Source of the DNA: Hydractinia symbiolongicarpus
Lineage: Eukaryota; Cnidaria; Hydrozoa; Anthoathecata; Hydractiniidae
NCBI RefSeq assembly: GCF_029227915.1
Contig: NC_079882.1
Span: 16,878,501 to 16,942,500 of the forward strand
Reading direction: 5' to 3'
Length of the DNA: 64,000 nt
Under the pieces are notes generated by a model. It saw only the letters and a program-made list of their open reading frames with translations, made no database searches and was not told where the DNA came from. Below are positions 1 to 10,304 of this stretch, in pieces; position 1 is the first letter of the stretch; each line of letters opens with the position of its first letter. The position numbers and the translations under genes are program-made.

Positions 1-120
1 AGGTTACCATTGGACTATTCCTTCCAGTCTCAATGCACTACAACGTCCCAAGTTGTTTTCATTGGCGAAGTTGCCTTAGAACACTCTTAACTACGTGCAC
101 AGTCCTATAAAGGCTGTAAT
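1..120 (+). repeat. Partial monomer at the left edge
   Basis: This is the 3' two thirds of a monomer with GGACTATTCC, GCACTAC and CATTGGCGAAG. It corresponds to 13278-13397, exactly 13,277 bp downstream, so the super-repeat period probably continues to the left of the window. It has a private GTTGTTTTC in place of GTCGTTTTC. Confidence 0.9.
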
Positions 121-703
121 ATGGCCTTTTGCAGTCTAATAAAGGCCTCACACGTAAATCACGTTGTTTCACCTGCCTGCGCAGGTTACCATCGGCCTAG
201 TCCTTCCAGTCTCAATGTGCTACAACGTCCCAAGTCGTTTTCATTAGCGCCGTTGCTTTACAACACTCTTAACTACGTTCACAGTCCTATAAAGGCTGTA
301 ATATGGCCTTTTGCGGTCTAATAAAGGCCTCACACGTAAATCACTTGGTTCCATCTGCCTGCGCAGGTTACCACTGGACTATTCCTTCCAGTCTCAATGC
401 ACTACAACGTTTCAAGTGGTTTTCCTTAGCGCCGTGGCCTTAGAACACTCTTAACTACCTGCACAGTCCTGTAAAGGCTGTAATATGGCCTTTTGCAGTC
501 TATTAAAGGCCTCACACGTAAATCACGTGGTTTCACCTGTCTGCGCAGGTTACCATTGGCCTAGTCCTTACATTCTCAATGCGCTACAACGTCCCAAGTC
601 GTTTTCATTGGCGCCGTTGCTTTACAACACTCTTAACTACGTGCACAGTCCTATAAAGGCTGTAATTTGGCCTTTTGCAGTCTAGCAAAGGCTTCATACG
701 TAA

Positions 704-711
704 ATCACGTG
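704..711. promoter_or_regulatory. ATCACGTG box, one per monomer (example site)
   Basis: The 6-bp palindrome CACGTG sits 39 bp into the monomer in most classes, usually as ATCACGTG. This is the E-box/G-box core bound by bHLH and bZIP proteins. It also fits the RTCACRTG consensus of the yeast centromere element CDEI. Variants are class-linked: CACGTT (A, W, U2), CACTTG (B), GCGTGG (L), CACATG (10669) and AAATGG (60516, 62154). The motif is certain; any binding is inferred, and a short palindrome can be fixed by homogenisation alone. Confidence 0.4.
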
Positions 712-716
712 GTTTC

Positions 717-732
717 ACCTGCCTGCGCAGGT
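717..732. promoter_or_regulatory. Dyad: ACCTG / CAGGT around CTGCGCAG (example site)
   Basis: ACCTG (717-721) and CAGGT (728-732) form 5-bp inverted arms, overlapping the perfect palindrome CCTGCGCAGG (722-731). In class J the arms extend to AACCTG/CAGGTT with a 6-bp spacer. Classes with TGTCTG keep an 8-bp CTGCGCAG palindrome; N2 (TCGGCGTAGG) largely loses it. It is the strongest local symmetry in the monomer and could bind a dimeric protein or form a small hairpin. Confidence 0.4.
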
Positions 733-831
733 TACCATTGGTCTAGTCCTTCCAGTCTCCATGTGCTACAATGTCCCAAGTCGTTTTCATTAGCGCCATT
801 GCTTTACAACACTCTTAACTACGTGCACAGT

Positions 832-841
832 CCTATAAAGG
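832..841. promoter_or_regulatory. CCTATAAAGG, exact CArG-box and TATA-like element (example site)
   Basis: CCTATAAAGG fits the MADS-domain/SRF consensus CC(A/T)6GG exactly and contains TATAAAG. It lies 7 bp before the end of nearly all 182-bp units. Exceptions: CCTGTAAAGG in class B and at 60334, 61972 and 63428; CCCATAAAGG in N3 and at 36993; CTTATAAAGG at 34627; CATATAAAGG at 10669 and 20856; a 1-bp shortened CCTATAAGG in the unit starting 38247; and complete loss in the unit starting 37357. Function is unknown. Confidence 0.4.
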
Positions 842-865
842 CTGTAATATGGCCTTTTGCAGTCT

Positions 866-871
866 AATAAA
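866..871 (+). promoter_or_regulatory. AATAAA hexamer (example site)
   Basis: TCTAATAAAGG near the start of most monomers contains the canonical polyadenylation hexamer on the plus strand. D, H, Y and Z classes replace it with TAGTAAA or TAGCAAA, and B-derived C has TATTAAA. If the array is transcribed on this strand, the hexamers could shorten transcripts. No downstream GU-rich element is evident and the match may be incidental. Confidence 0.25.
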
Positions 872-1755
872 AGCCTCACACGTAAATCACGTGGTTCCAT
901 CTGCCTGCGCAGGTTACCATTGGACTATTCCTTCCAGTCTCAATGCACTACAACGTCCCAAGTCGTTTTCATTGGCGAAGTTGCCTTAGAACACTCTTAA
1001 CTACGTGCACAGTCCTATAAAGGCTGTAATATGGCCTTTTGCAGTCTAATAAAGGCCTCACACGTGAATCACGTTGTTTCACCTGCCTGCGCAGGTTACC
1101 ATCGGCATAGTCCTTCCAGTCCCAATGTGCTACAACGTCCCAAGTCGTTTTCATTAGCGCCGTTGCTTTACAACACTCTTAACTACGTGCACAGTCCTAT
1201 AAAGGCTGTAATATGGCCTTTTGCAGTCTAATAAAGGCCTCACACGTAAATCACGTGATTTCACCGGTCTGCGCAGGTTACCATTGGCCTAGTCCTTCCA
1301 GTCTCAATGCGCTACAACGTCCCAAGTCGTTTTCATTATCGCTGTTGCCTTACAACACTCTTAAATACGTGCACAGTCCTATAAAGGCTGTAATATGGCC
1401 TTTTGCAGTCTAATAAAGGCCTCACACGTAAATCACGTTGTTTCACCTGCCTGCGCAGGTTACCATCGGCCTAGTCCTTCCAGTCTCAATGTGCTACAAC
1501 GTCCCAAGTCGTTTTCATTGGCGAAGTTGCCTTAGAACACTCTTAACGTGCACAGGCCTATAAAGGCTGTAATATGGCCTTTTGCAGTGTAATAAAGGCC
1601 TCACACGTAAATCACGTGGTTTCACCTGTCTGCGTAGGTTACAATTGGCCTAGTCCTTACAGTCTCAATGCGCTACAACGTCCCAAGTCGTTTTCATTGG
1701 CGAAGTTGCCTTAGAACACTCTTAACTACGTGCACAGTCCTATAAAGGCTGTGAT

Positions 1756-2301
1756 ATGGCCTTTTGCAGTCTAGTAAAGGCCTCCCACGTAAATCACGTG
1801 GTTTCACCGGTCTGCGCAGGTCACCATTGGCCTAGTCCTTCCAGTCTCAATGCACTACAACGTCCCAAGTCGTTTTCATTAGTGCCGCTGCCTTACAACA
1901 CTCTTAACTACGTGAACAGTCCTATAAAGGCTGTAATTTGGCCTTTTGCAGTCTAGTAAAGGCTTCATGCGTAAATCACGTGGTTTCACCTGCCTGCGCA
2001 GGTTACCATTGGTCTAGTCCTTCCAGTCTCCATGTGCTACAACGTCCCAAGTCGTTTTCATTAGCGCCATTGCTTTACAACACTCTTAACTACGTGCACA
2101 GTCCTATAAAGGCTGTAATATGGCCTTTTGCAGTCTAATAAAAGCCTCACACGTAAATCACGTGGTTTCACCTGTCTGCGTAGGTTACAATTGGCCTAGT
2201 CCTTACAGTCTCAATGCGCTACAACGTCCCAAGTCGTTTTCATTGGCGAAGTTGCCTTAGAACACTCTTAACTACGTGCACAGTCCTATAAAGGCTGTGA
2301 T
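1756..2301 (+). repeat. Three-monomer local duplication H-D-E/G (546 bp)
   Basis: H at 1756 is repeated at 2302 with GTTTCAACGG as a private change. D at 1938 carries CTTCATGCG, normally an I-class mark. The unit at 2120 begins as E (AATAAAAGCC) and ends as G (GCGTAGGTTACAATTGG). This fits an unequal exchange in monomer register that copied three units. The trimer lies in the segment missing from super-HOR copy 2. Confidence 0.75.
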
Positions 2302-3574
2302 ATGGCGTTTTGCAGTCTAGTAAAGGCCTCACACGTAAATCACGTGGTTTCAACGGTCTGCGCAGGTCACCATTGGCCTAGTCCTTCCAGTCTCAATGCA
2401 CTACAACGTCCCAAGTCGTTTTCATTAGCGCCGCTGCCTTACAACACTCTTAACTACGTGAACAGTCCTATAAAGGCTGTAATTTGGCCTTTTGCAGTCT
2501 AGTAAAGGCTTCATGCGTAAATCACGTGGTTTCACCTGCCTGCGCAGGTTACCATTGGTCTAGTCCTTTCAGTCTCAATGTGCTACAACGTCCCAAGTCG
2601 TTTTCATTGGCGAATTTGCCTTAGAACACTCTTAACTACGTGCACAGTCCTATAAAGGCTGTAATATGGCCTTTTGCAGTCTAATAAAGGCCTCACACGT
2701 AAATCACGTGGTTTAACCTGTCTGCACAGGTTACCATTGGTCTAGTCCTTACAGTCTCAATGCGCTACAACGTCCCAAGTGTTTTTATTAGCGCCGTTGC
2801 CTTACAACACTCTTAACTGCGTGCACAGTCCTATAAAGGCTGTAATTTGGCTTTTTGCAGTCTAGCAAAGGCTTCATACGTAAATCACGTGGTTTCACCT
2901 GCCTGTGCAGGTTACCATTGGTCTAGTCCTTCCAGTCGCCATGTGCTACAACGTCCCAAGTCGTTTTCATTAGCGCCATTGCTTTACAACACTCTTAACT
3001 ACGTGCACAGTCCTATAAAGGCTGTAATATGGCCTTTTGCAGTCTAATAAAAGCCTCACACGTAAATCACGTGGTTCCATCTGCCTGCGCAGGTTACCAT
3101 TGGACTATTCCTTCCAGTCTCAATGCACTACAACGTCCCAAGTCGTTTTCATTGGCGAAGTTGCCTTAGAACACTCTTAACTACGTGCACAGTCCTATAA
3201 AGGCTGTAATATGGCCTTTTGCAGTCTAATAAAGGCCTCACACGTAAATCACGTTGTTTCACCTGCCTGCGCAGGTTACCATCGGCCTAGTCCTTCCAGT
3301 CTCAATGTGCTACAACGTCCCAAGTCGTTTTCATTAGCGCCGTTGCTTTACAACACTCTTAACTACGTGCACAGTCCTATAAAGGCTGTAATATGGCCTT
3401 TTGCAGTCTAATAAAGGCCTCACGCGTAAATCACGTGATTTCACCGGTCTGCGCAGGTTACCATTGGCCTAGTCCTTCCAGTCTCAATGCGCTACAACGT
3501 CCCAAGTCGTTTTCATTATCGCTGTTGCCTTACAACACTCTTAACTACGTGCACAGTCCTATAAAGGCTGTAAT
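2302..3574 (+). repeat. H-I-J-D-E-A-F block, copy 1
   Basis: Seven monomers (2302, 2484, 2666, 2847, 3029, 3211, 3393) that recur at 5574-6846 with a constant offset of 3272 bp. The J unit at 2666 is 181 bp because CAAGTGTTTTTATTAG lacks one C; the same deletion is in its partner at 5938. The D at 2847 has CTGTGCAGG and CAGTCGCC as private changes. Confidence 0.85.
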
Positions 3575-4120
3575 ATGGCCTTTTGCGGTCTAATAAAGGC
3601 CTCACACGTAAATCACTTGGTTCCATCTGCCTGCGCAGGTTACCACTGGACTATTCCTTCCAGTCTCAATGCACTACAACGTTTCAAGTGGTTTTCCTTA
3701 GCGCCGTGGCCTTAGAACACTCTTAACTACCTGTACAGTCCTGTAAAGGCTGTAATATGGCCTTTTGCAGTCTATTAAAGGCCTCACACGTTAATCACGT
3801 GGTTTCACCTGTCTGCGCAGGTTACCATTGGCCTAGTCCTTACATTCTCAATGCGCTACAACGTCCCAAGTCGTTTTCATTGGCGCCGTTGCTTTACAAC
3901 ACTCTTAACTACGTGCACAGTCCTATAAAGGCTGTAATTTGGCCTTTTGCAGTCTAGCAAAGGCTTCATACGTAAATCACGTGGTTTCACCTGCCTGCGC
4001 AGGTTACCATTGGTCTAGTCCTTCCAGTCTCCATGTGCTACAACGTCCCAAGTCGTTTTCATTAGCGCCATTGCTTTACAACACTCTTAACTACGTGCAC
4101 AGTCCTATAAAGGCTGTAAT

Positions 4121-4302
4121 ATGGCCTTTTGCAGTCTAATAAAAGCCTCACACGTAAATCACGTGGTTCCATCTGCCTGCGCAGGTTACCATTGGCCTAG
4201 TCCTTCCAGTCTCAATGCACTACAACGTCCCAAGTCGTTTTCATTATCGCTGTTGCCTTACAACACTCTTAAATACGTGCACAGTCCTATAAAGGCTGTA
4301 AT
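4121..4302 (+). repeat. Hybrid monomer E/F
   Basis: Starts as E (AATAAAAGCC, GTGGTTCCATC) and ends as F (CATTATCGCTG, AAATACG). In the fuller arrangement E, A and F are three consecutive units, so this hybrid is equivalent to a clean 364-bp loss. A related but different E/F hybrid, keeping GGACTATTCC, is at 7939-8120, so the junctions lie at different points and probably formed separately. Confidence 0.8.
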
Positions 4303-5573
4303 ATGGCCTTTTGCAGTCTAATAAAGGCCTCACACGTAAATCACGTTGTTTCACCTGCCTGCGCAGGTTACCATCGGCCTAGTCCTTCCAGTCTCAATGT
4401 GCTACGACGTCCCAAGTCGTTTTCATTAGCGCCGTTGCTTTACAACACTCTTAACTACGTGCACAGTCCTATAAAGGCTGTAATATTGGCTTTTGCAGTC
4501 TAATAAAGGCCTCACACGTAAATCACGTGATTTCACCGGTCTGCGCAGGTTATCATTGGCCTAGTCCTTCCAGTCTCAATGCGCTACAACGTCCCAAGTC
4601 GTTTTCATTATCGCTGTTGCCTTACAACACTCTTAAATACGTGCACAGTCCTATAAAGGCTGTAATATGGCCTTTTGCAGTCTAATAAAGGCCTCACACG
4701 TAAATCGCGTGGTTCCATTTGTCTGTGCAGGTTACCATTGGACTATTACTTCCAGTCTCAATGCGCTACAGCGTCCCAAGTCATTTTCATTAGCGCCGTT
4801 GCCATACAACACTCTTAACTACGTGCACAGTCCTATAAAGGCTGTAATATGGCCTTTTGCAGTCTAATAAAGGCCCCACACGTAAATCACGTGGTTTCAC
4901 CGGTCTGCGCCGGTTACCATTGGCCTAGTCCTTCCAGTCTCAATGTGCTACAACGTCCCAAGTAGTTTTCATTAGCGCCGTTGCCTTACAACACTCTTAA
5001 CTACGTGCACAGTCCTATAAAGGCTGTAATATGGCCTTTTGCAGTCTAATAAAGGCTTCACACGTAAATCACGTGGTTTCACCTGTCTGCGTAGGTTACC
5101 ATTGGCCTAGTCCTTACAATTTCAATGCGCTACAACGTCCCAAGTCGTTTTCATTGGCGAAGTTGCCTTAGAACACTCTTAACGTGCACAGGCCTATAAA
5201 GGCTGTAATATGGCCTTTTGCAGTCTAATAAAGGCCTCACACGTAAATCACGTGGTCTCACCTGTCTGTGCAGGTTACCATTGGACTAGTCGTTCCAGTC
5301 TCAATGCGCTACAACGTCCCAAGTCGTTTTCATTAGCGCCGTTGCATTACAACACTCTTAACTACGTGCACAGTCCTATAAAGGCTGTAATATAGCCTTT
5401 TGCAGTCTAATAAAGGCCTCACACGTAAATCACGTGGTTTCACCTGTCTGCGTAGGTTACAATTGGCCTAGTCCTTACAGTCTCAATGCGCTACAACGTC
5501 CCAAGTCGTTTTCATTGGCGAAGTTGCCTTAGAACACTCTTAACTACGTGCACAGTCCTATAAAGGCTGTGAT

Positions 5574-6846
5574 ATGGCCTTTTGCAGTCTAGTAAAGGCC
5601 TCACACGTAAATCACGTGGTTTCACCGGTCTGCGCAGGTCACCATTGGCCTAGTCCTTCCAGTCTCAATGCACTACAACGTCCCAAGTCGTTTTCATTAG
5701 CGCCGCTGCCTTACAACACTCTTAACTACGTGAACAGTCCTATAAAGGCTGTAATTTGGCCTTTTGCTGTCTAGTAAAGGCTTCATGCGTAAATCACGTG
5801 GTTTCACCTGCCTGCGCAGGTTACCATTGGTCTAGTCCTTTCAGTCTCAATGTGCTACAACGTCCCAAGTCGTTTTCATTGGCGAATTTGCCTTAGAACA
5901 CTCTTAACTACGTGCACAGTCCTATAAAGGCTGTAATATGGCCTTTTGCAGTCTAATAAAGGCCTCACACGTAAATCACGTGGTTTAACCTGTCTGCACA
6001 GGTTACCATTGGTCTAGTCCTTACACTCTCAATGCGCTACAACGTCCCAAGTGTTTTTATTAGCGCCGTTGCCTTACAACACTCTTAACTGCGTGCACAG
6101 TCCTATAAAGGCTGTAATTTGGCCTTTTGCAGTCTAGCAAAGGCTTCATACGTAAATCACGTGGTTTCACCTGCCTGCGCAGGTTACCATTGGTCTAGTC
6201 CTTCCAGTCTTCATGTGCTACAACGTCCCAAGTCGTTTTCATTAGCGCCATTGCTTTACAACACTCTTAACTACGTGCACAGTCCTATAAAGGCTGTAAT
6301 ATGGCCTTTTGCAGTCTAATAAAAGCCTCACACGTAAATCACGTGGTTCCATCTGCCTGCGCAGGTTACCATTGGACTATTCCTTCCAGTCTCAATGCAC
6401 TACAACGTCCCAAGTCGTTTTCATTGGCGAAGTTGCCTTAGAACACTGTTAACTACGTGCACAGTCCTATAAAGGCTGTAATATGGCCTTTTGCAGTCTA
6501 ATAAAGGCCTCACACGTAAATCACGTTGTTTCACCTGCCTGCGCAGGTTACCATCGGCCTAGTCCTTCCAGTCTCAATGTGCTACAACGTCCCAAGTCGT
6601 TTTCATTAGCGCCGTTGCTTTACAACACTCTTAACTACGTGCACAGTCCTATAAAGGCTGTAATGTGGCCTTTTGCAGTCTAATAAAGGCCTCACACGTA
6701 AATCACGTGATTTCACCGGTCTGCGCAGGTTACCATTGGCCTAGTCCTTCCAGTCTCAATGCGCTACAACGTCCCAAGTCGTTTTCATTATCGCTGTTGC
6801 CTTACAACACTCTTAAATGCGTGCACAGTCCTATAAAGGCTGTAAT
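5574..6846 (+). repeat. H-I-J-D-E-A-F block, copy 2
   Basis: Partner of 2302-3574. It is preceded by M N O G (4849, 5031, 5210, 5392), where N carries the 3-bp CTA deletion. The same M N O G order recurs at 16310-17034 with a constant offset of 11461. Confidence 0.85.
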
Positions 6847-7210
6847 ATGGCCTTTTGCAGTCTAATAAAGGCCTCACACGTAAATCACGTTGTTTCACCT
6901 GCCTGCGCAGGTTACCATCGGCCTAGTCCTTCCAGTCTCAATGTGCTACAACGTCCCAAGTCGTTTTCATTAGCGCCGTTGCTTTACAACACTCTTAACT
7001 ACGTGCACAGTCCTATAAAGGCTGTAATATTGGCTTTTGCAGTCTAATAAAGGCCTCACACGTAAATCACGTGATTTCACCGGTCTGCGCAGGTTATCAT
7101 TGGCCTAGTCCTTCCAGTCTCAATGCGCTACAACGTCCCAAGTCGTTTTCATTATCGCTGTTGCCTTACAACACTCTTAAATACGTGCACAGTCCTATAA
7201 AGGCTGTAAT

Positions 7211-9030
7211 ATGGCCTTTTGCAGTCTAATAAAGGCCTCACACGTAAATCGCGTGGTTCCATTTGTCTGTGCTGGTTACCATTGGACTATTACTTCCAGT
7301 CTCAATGCGCTACAGCGTCCCAAGTCATTTTCATTAGCGCTGTTGCCATACAACACTTTTAACTACGTGCACAGTCCTATAAAGGCTGTAATATGGCCTT
7401 TTGCAGTCTAATAAAGGCTTCACACGTAAATCACGTTGTTTCACCTGCCTGCGCAGGTTACCATTGGCCTAGTCCTTCCAGTCTCAATGTGCTACAACGT
7501 CCCAAGTCGTTTTCATTAGCGCCGTTGCTTTACAACACTCTTAACTACGTTCACAGTCCTATAAAGGCTGTAATATGGCCTTTTGCGGTCTAATAAAGCC
7601 CTCACACGTAAATCACTTGGTTCCATCTGCCTGCGCAGGTTACCACTGGACTATTCCTTCCAGTCTCAATGCACTACAACGTTTTAAGTGGTTTTCCTTA
7701 GCGCCGTGGCCTTAGAACACTCTTAACTACCTGCACAGTCCTATAAAGGCTGTAATTTGGCCTTTTGCAGTCTAGCAAAGGCTTCATACGTAAATCACGT
7801 GGTTTCACCTGCCTGCGCAGGTTACCATTGGTCTAGTCCTTCCAGTCTCCATGTGCTACAACGTCCCAAGTCGTTTTCATTAGCGCCATTGCTTTACAAC
7901 ACTCTTAACTACGTGCACAGTCCTATAAAGGCTGTAATATGGCCTTTTGCAGTCTAATAAAAGCCTCACACGTAAATCACGTGGTTCCATCTGCCTGCGC
8001 AGGTTACCATTGGACTATTCCTTCCAGTCTCAATGCACTACAACGTCCCAAGTCGTTTTCATTATCGCTGTTGCCTTACAACACTCTTAAATACGTGCAC
8101 AGTCCTATAAAGGCTGTAATATGGCCTTTTGCAGTCTAATAAAGGCCTCACACGTAAATCGCGCGGTTCCATTTGTCTGTGCAGGTTACCATTGGACTAT
8201 TACTTCCAGTCTCAATGCGCTACAGCGTCCCAAGTCATTTTCATTAGCGCTGTTGCCATACAACACTTTTAACTACGTGCACAGTCCTATAAAGGCTGTA
8301 ATATGGCCTTTTGCAGTCTAATAAAGGCTTCACACGTAAATCACGTTGTTTCACCTGCCTGCGCAGGTTACCATTGGCCTAGTCCTTCCAGTCTCAAAGT
8401 GCTACAACGTCCCAAGTCGTTTTCATTAGCGCCGTTGCTTTACAACACTCTTAACTACGTTCACAGTCCTATAAAGGCTGTAATATGGCCTTTTGCGGTC
8501 TAATAAAGCCCTCACACGAAAATCACTTGGTTCCATCTGCCTGCGCAGGTTACCACTGGACTATTCCTTCCAGTCTCAATGCACTACAACGTTTCAAGTG
8601 GTTTTCCTTAGCGCCGTGGCCTTAGAACACTCTTAACTACCTGCACAGTCCTGTAAAGGCTGTAATATGGCCTTTTGCAGTCTATTAAAGGCCTCACACG
8701 TAAATCACGTGGTTTCACCTGTCTGCGCAGGTTACCATTGGCCTAGTCCTTACATTCTCAATGCGCTACAACGTCCCAAGTCGTTTTCATTGGCGCCGTT
8801 GCTTTACAACACTCTTAACTACGTGCACAGTCCTATAAAGGCTGTTATTTGGCCTTTTGCAGTCTAGCAAAGGCTTCATACGTAAATCACGTGGTTTCAC
8901 CTGCCTGCGCAGGTTACCATTGGTCTAGTCCTTCCAGTCTCCATGTGCTACAACGTCCCAAGTCGTTTTCATTAGCGCCATTGCTTTACAACACTCTTAA
9001 CTACGTGCACAGTCCTATAAAGGCTGTAAT
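7211..9030 (+). repeat. Tandem 910-bp duplication beginning L-A2-B
   Basis: 7211-8120 reads L A2 B D E/F and 8121-9030 reads L A2 B C D, an exact five-monomer step. The B at 7575 ends in a C-type junction (CCTATAAAGG then TTGG), indicating that C was lost by exchange. Super-HOR copy 2 has only one L-A2-B run here (18308-18853). L at 8121 has CGCGCGG where its partner at 18308 has ATGGCGTGG. Confidence 0.78.
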
Positions 9031-9758
9031 ATGGCCTTTTGCAGTCTAATAAAAGCCTCACACGTAAATCACGTGGTTCCATCTGCCTGCGCAGGTTACC
9101 ATTGGACTATTCCTTCCAGTCTCAATGCACTACAACGTCCCAAGTCGTTTTCATTGGCGAAGTTGCCTTAGAACACTCTTAACTACGTGCACAGTCCTAT
9201 AAAGGCTGTAATATGGCCTTTTGCAGTCTAATAAAGGCCTCACACGTAAATCACGTTGTTTCACCTGCCTGCGCAGGTTACCATCGGCATAGTCCTTCCA
9301 GTCTCAATGTGCTACAACGTCCCAAGTCGTTTTCATTAGCGCCGTTGCTTTACAACACTCTTAACTACGTGCACAGTCCTATAAAGGCTGTAATATGGCC
9401 TTTTGCAGTCTAATAAAGGCCTCACACGTAAATCACGTGATTTCACCGGTCTGCGCAGGTTACCATTGGCCTAGTCCTTCCAGTCTCAATGCGCTACAAC
9501 GTCCCAAGTCGTTTTCATTATCGCTGTTGCCTTACAACACTCTTAAATACGTGCACAGTCCTATAAAGGCTATAATATGGCCTTTTGCAGTCTAATAAAG
9601 GCCTCACACGTAAATCACGTTGTTTCACCTGCCTGCGCAGGTTACCATCGGCCTAGTCCTTCCAGTCTCAATGTGCTACAACGTCCCAAGTCGTTTTCAT
9701 TAGCGCCGTTGCTTTACAACACTCTTAACTACGTGCACAGTCCTATAAAGGCTGTAAT
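8485..9758 (+). repeat. B-C-D-E-A-F-A heptamer, copy 2 of 4
   Basis: Starts 8485, 8667, 8849, 9031, 9213, 9395 and 9577; offset 8182 from the first copy. The last A unit ends ATATTGGC, turning the next monomer start from ATGGCC into TTGGC. K and A2 follow at 9759 and 9941. Confidence 0.85.
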
Positions 9759-10304
9759 ATTGGCTTTTGCAGTCTAATAAAGGCCTCACACGTAAATCAC
9801 GTGATTTCACCGGTCTGCACAGGTTATCATTGGCCTAGTCCTTCCAGTCTCAATGCGCTACAACGTCCCAAGTCGTTTTCATTATCGCTGTTGCCATACA
9901 ACACCCTTAACTACGTGCACAGTCCTATAAAGGCTGTAATATGGCCTTTTGCAGTCTAATAAAGGCTTCACACGTAAATCACGTTGTTTCACCTACCTGC
10001 GCAGGTTACCATTGGCCTAGTCCTTCCAGTCTCAATGTGCTACAACGTCCCAAGTCGTTTTCATTAGCGCCGTTGCTTTACAACACTCTTAACTACGTTC
10101 ACAGTCCTATAAAGGCTGTAATATAGCCTTTTGCAGTCTAATAAAGGCCTCACACGTAAATCACTTGGTTCCATCTGCCTGCGCAGGTTACCACTGGACT
10201 ATTCCTTCCAGTCTCAATGCGCTACAACGTCCCAAGTCGTTTTCATTGGCGCCCTTGCTTTACAACACTCATAACTACGTGCACAGTCCTATAAAGGCTG
10301 TAAT

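Larger units (their letters stand above)
667..848 (+). repeat. Representative monomer (class D) with its fixed landmarks
   Basis: Chosen as reference because most landmarks are intact. In order: a pyrimidine-rich start ending in GCAG (670-680), the TAG/TAA stop region at 682-685 (TAA in most other classes), TACGTAA (697-703), CACGTG (706-711), the CCTGCGCAGG palindrome (722-731), the inverted CCAAT box ATTGG (737-741), CCCAAGTCGTTTTC (775-788), GTGCAC (823-828) and CCTATAAAGG (832-841). Class D is distinguished by TAGCAAAGG, GGTCTAGTCC, CTCCATGTGC and GCCATTGC. D monomers recur throughout the window, for example at 3939, 8849, 17216, 33171, 39520, 47856 and 58878. Confidence 0.93.
303..1573 (+). 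repeat. B-C-D-E-A-F-A heptamer, copy 1 of 4
   Basis: Seven monomers starting 303, 485, 667, 849, 1031, 1213 and 1395. The third-last and last are A-type, the former with ATCGGCATAG. The last unit switches after CGTTTTCATT to a GGCGAAG tail and has the 3-bp CTA deletion (CTTAACGTGC), so it is an A/N hybrid. Confidence 0.85.

Noticed and set aside
670-732. Splice-like signals (CCTTTTGCAG as acceptor, CAGGTTACC as donor)
   Set aside because: Weak matches repeated in every unit. No exon with coding character lies between them.
731-750. RNA polymerase III promoter or tRNA-derived origin (TGGCCTAGTCC resembles box A; GGTTCCATCTG resembles box B)
   Set aside because: Both are imperfect and occur in the wrong order, with no cloverleaf and no terminal T run. 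Chance resemblance.
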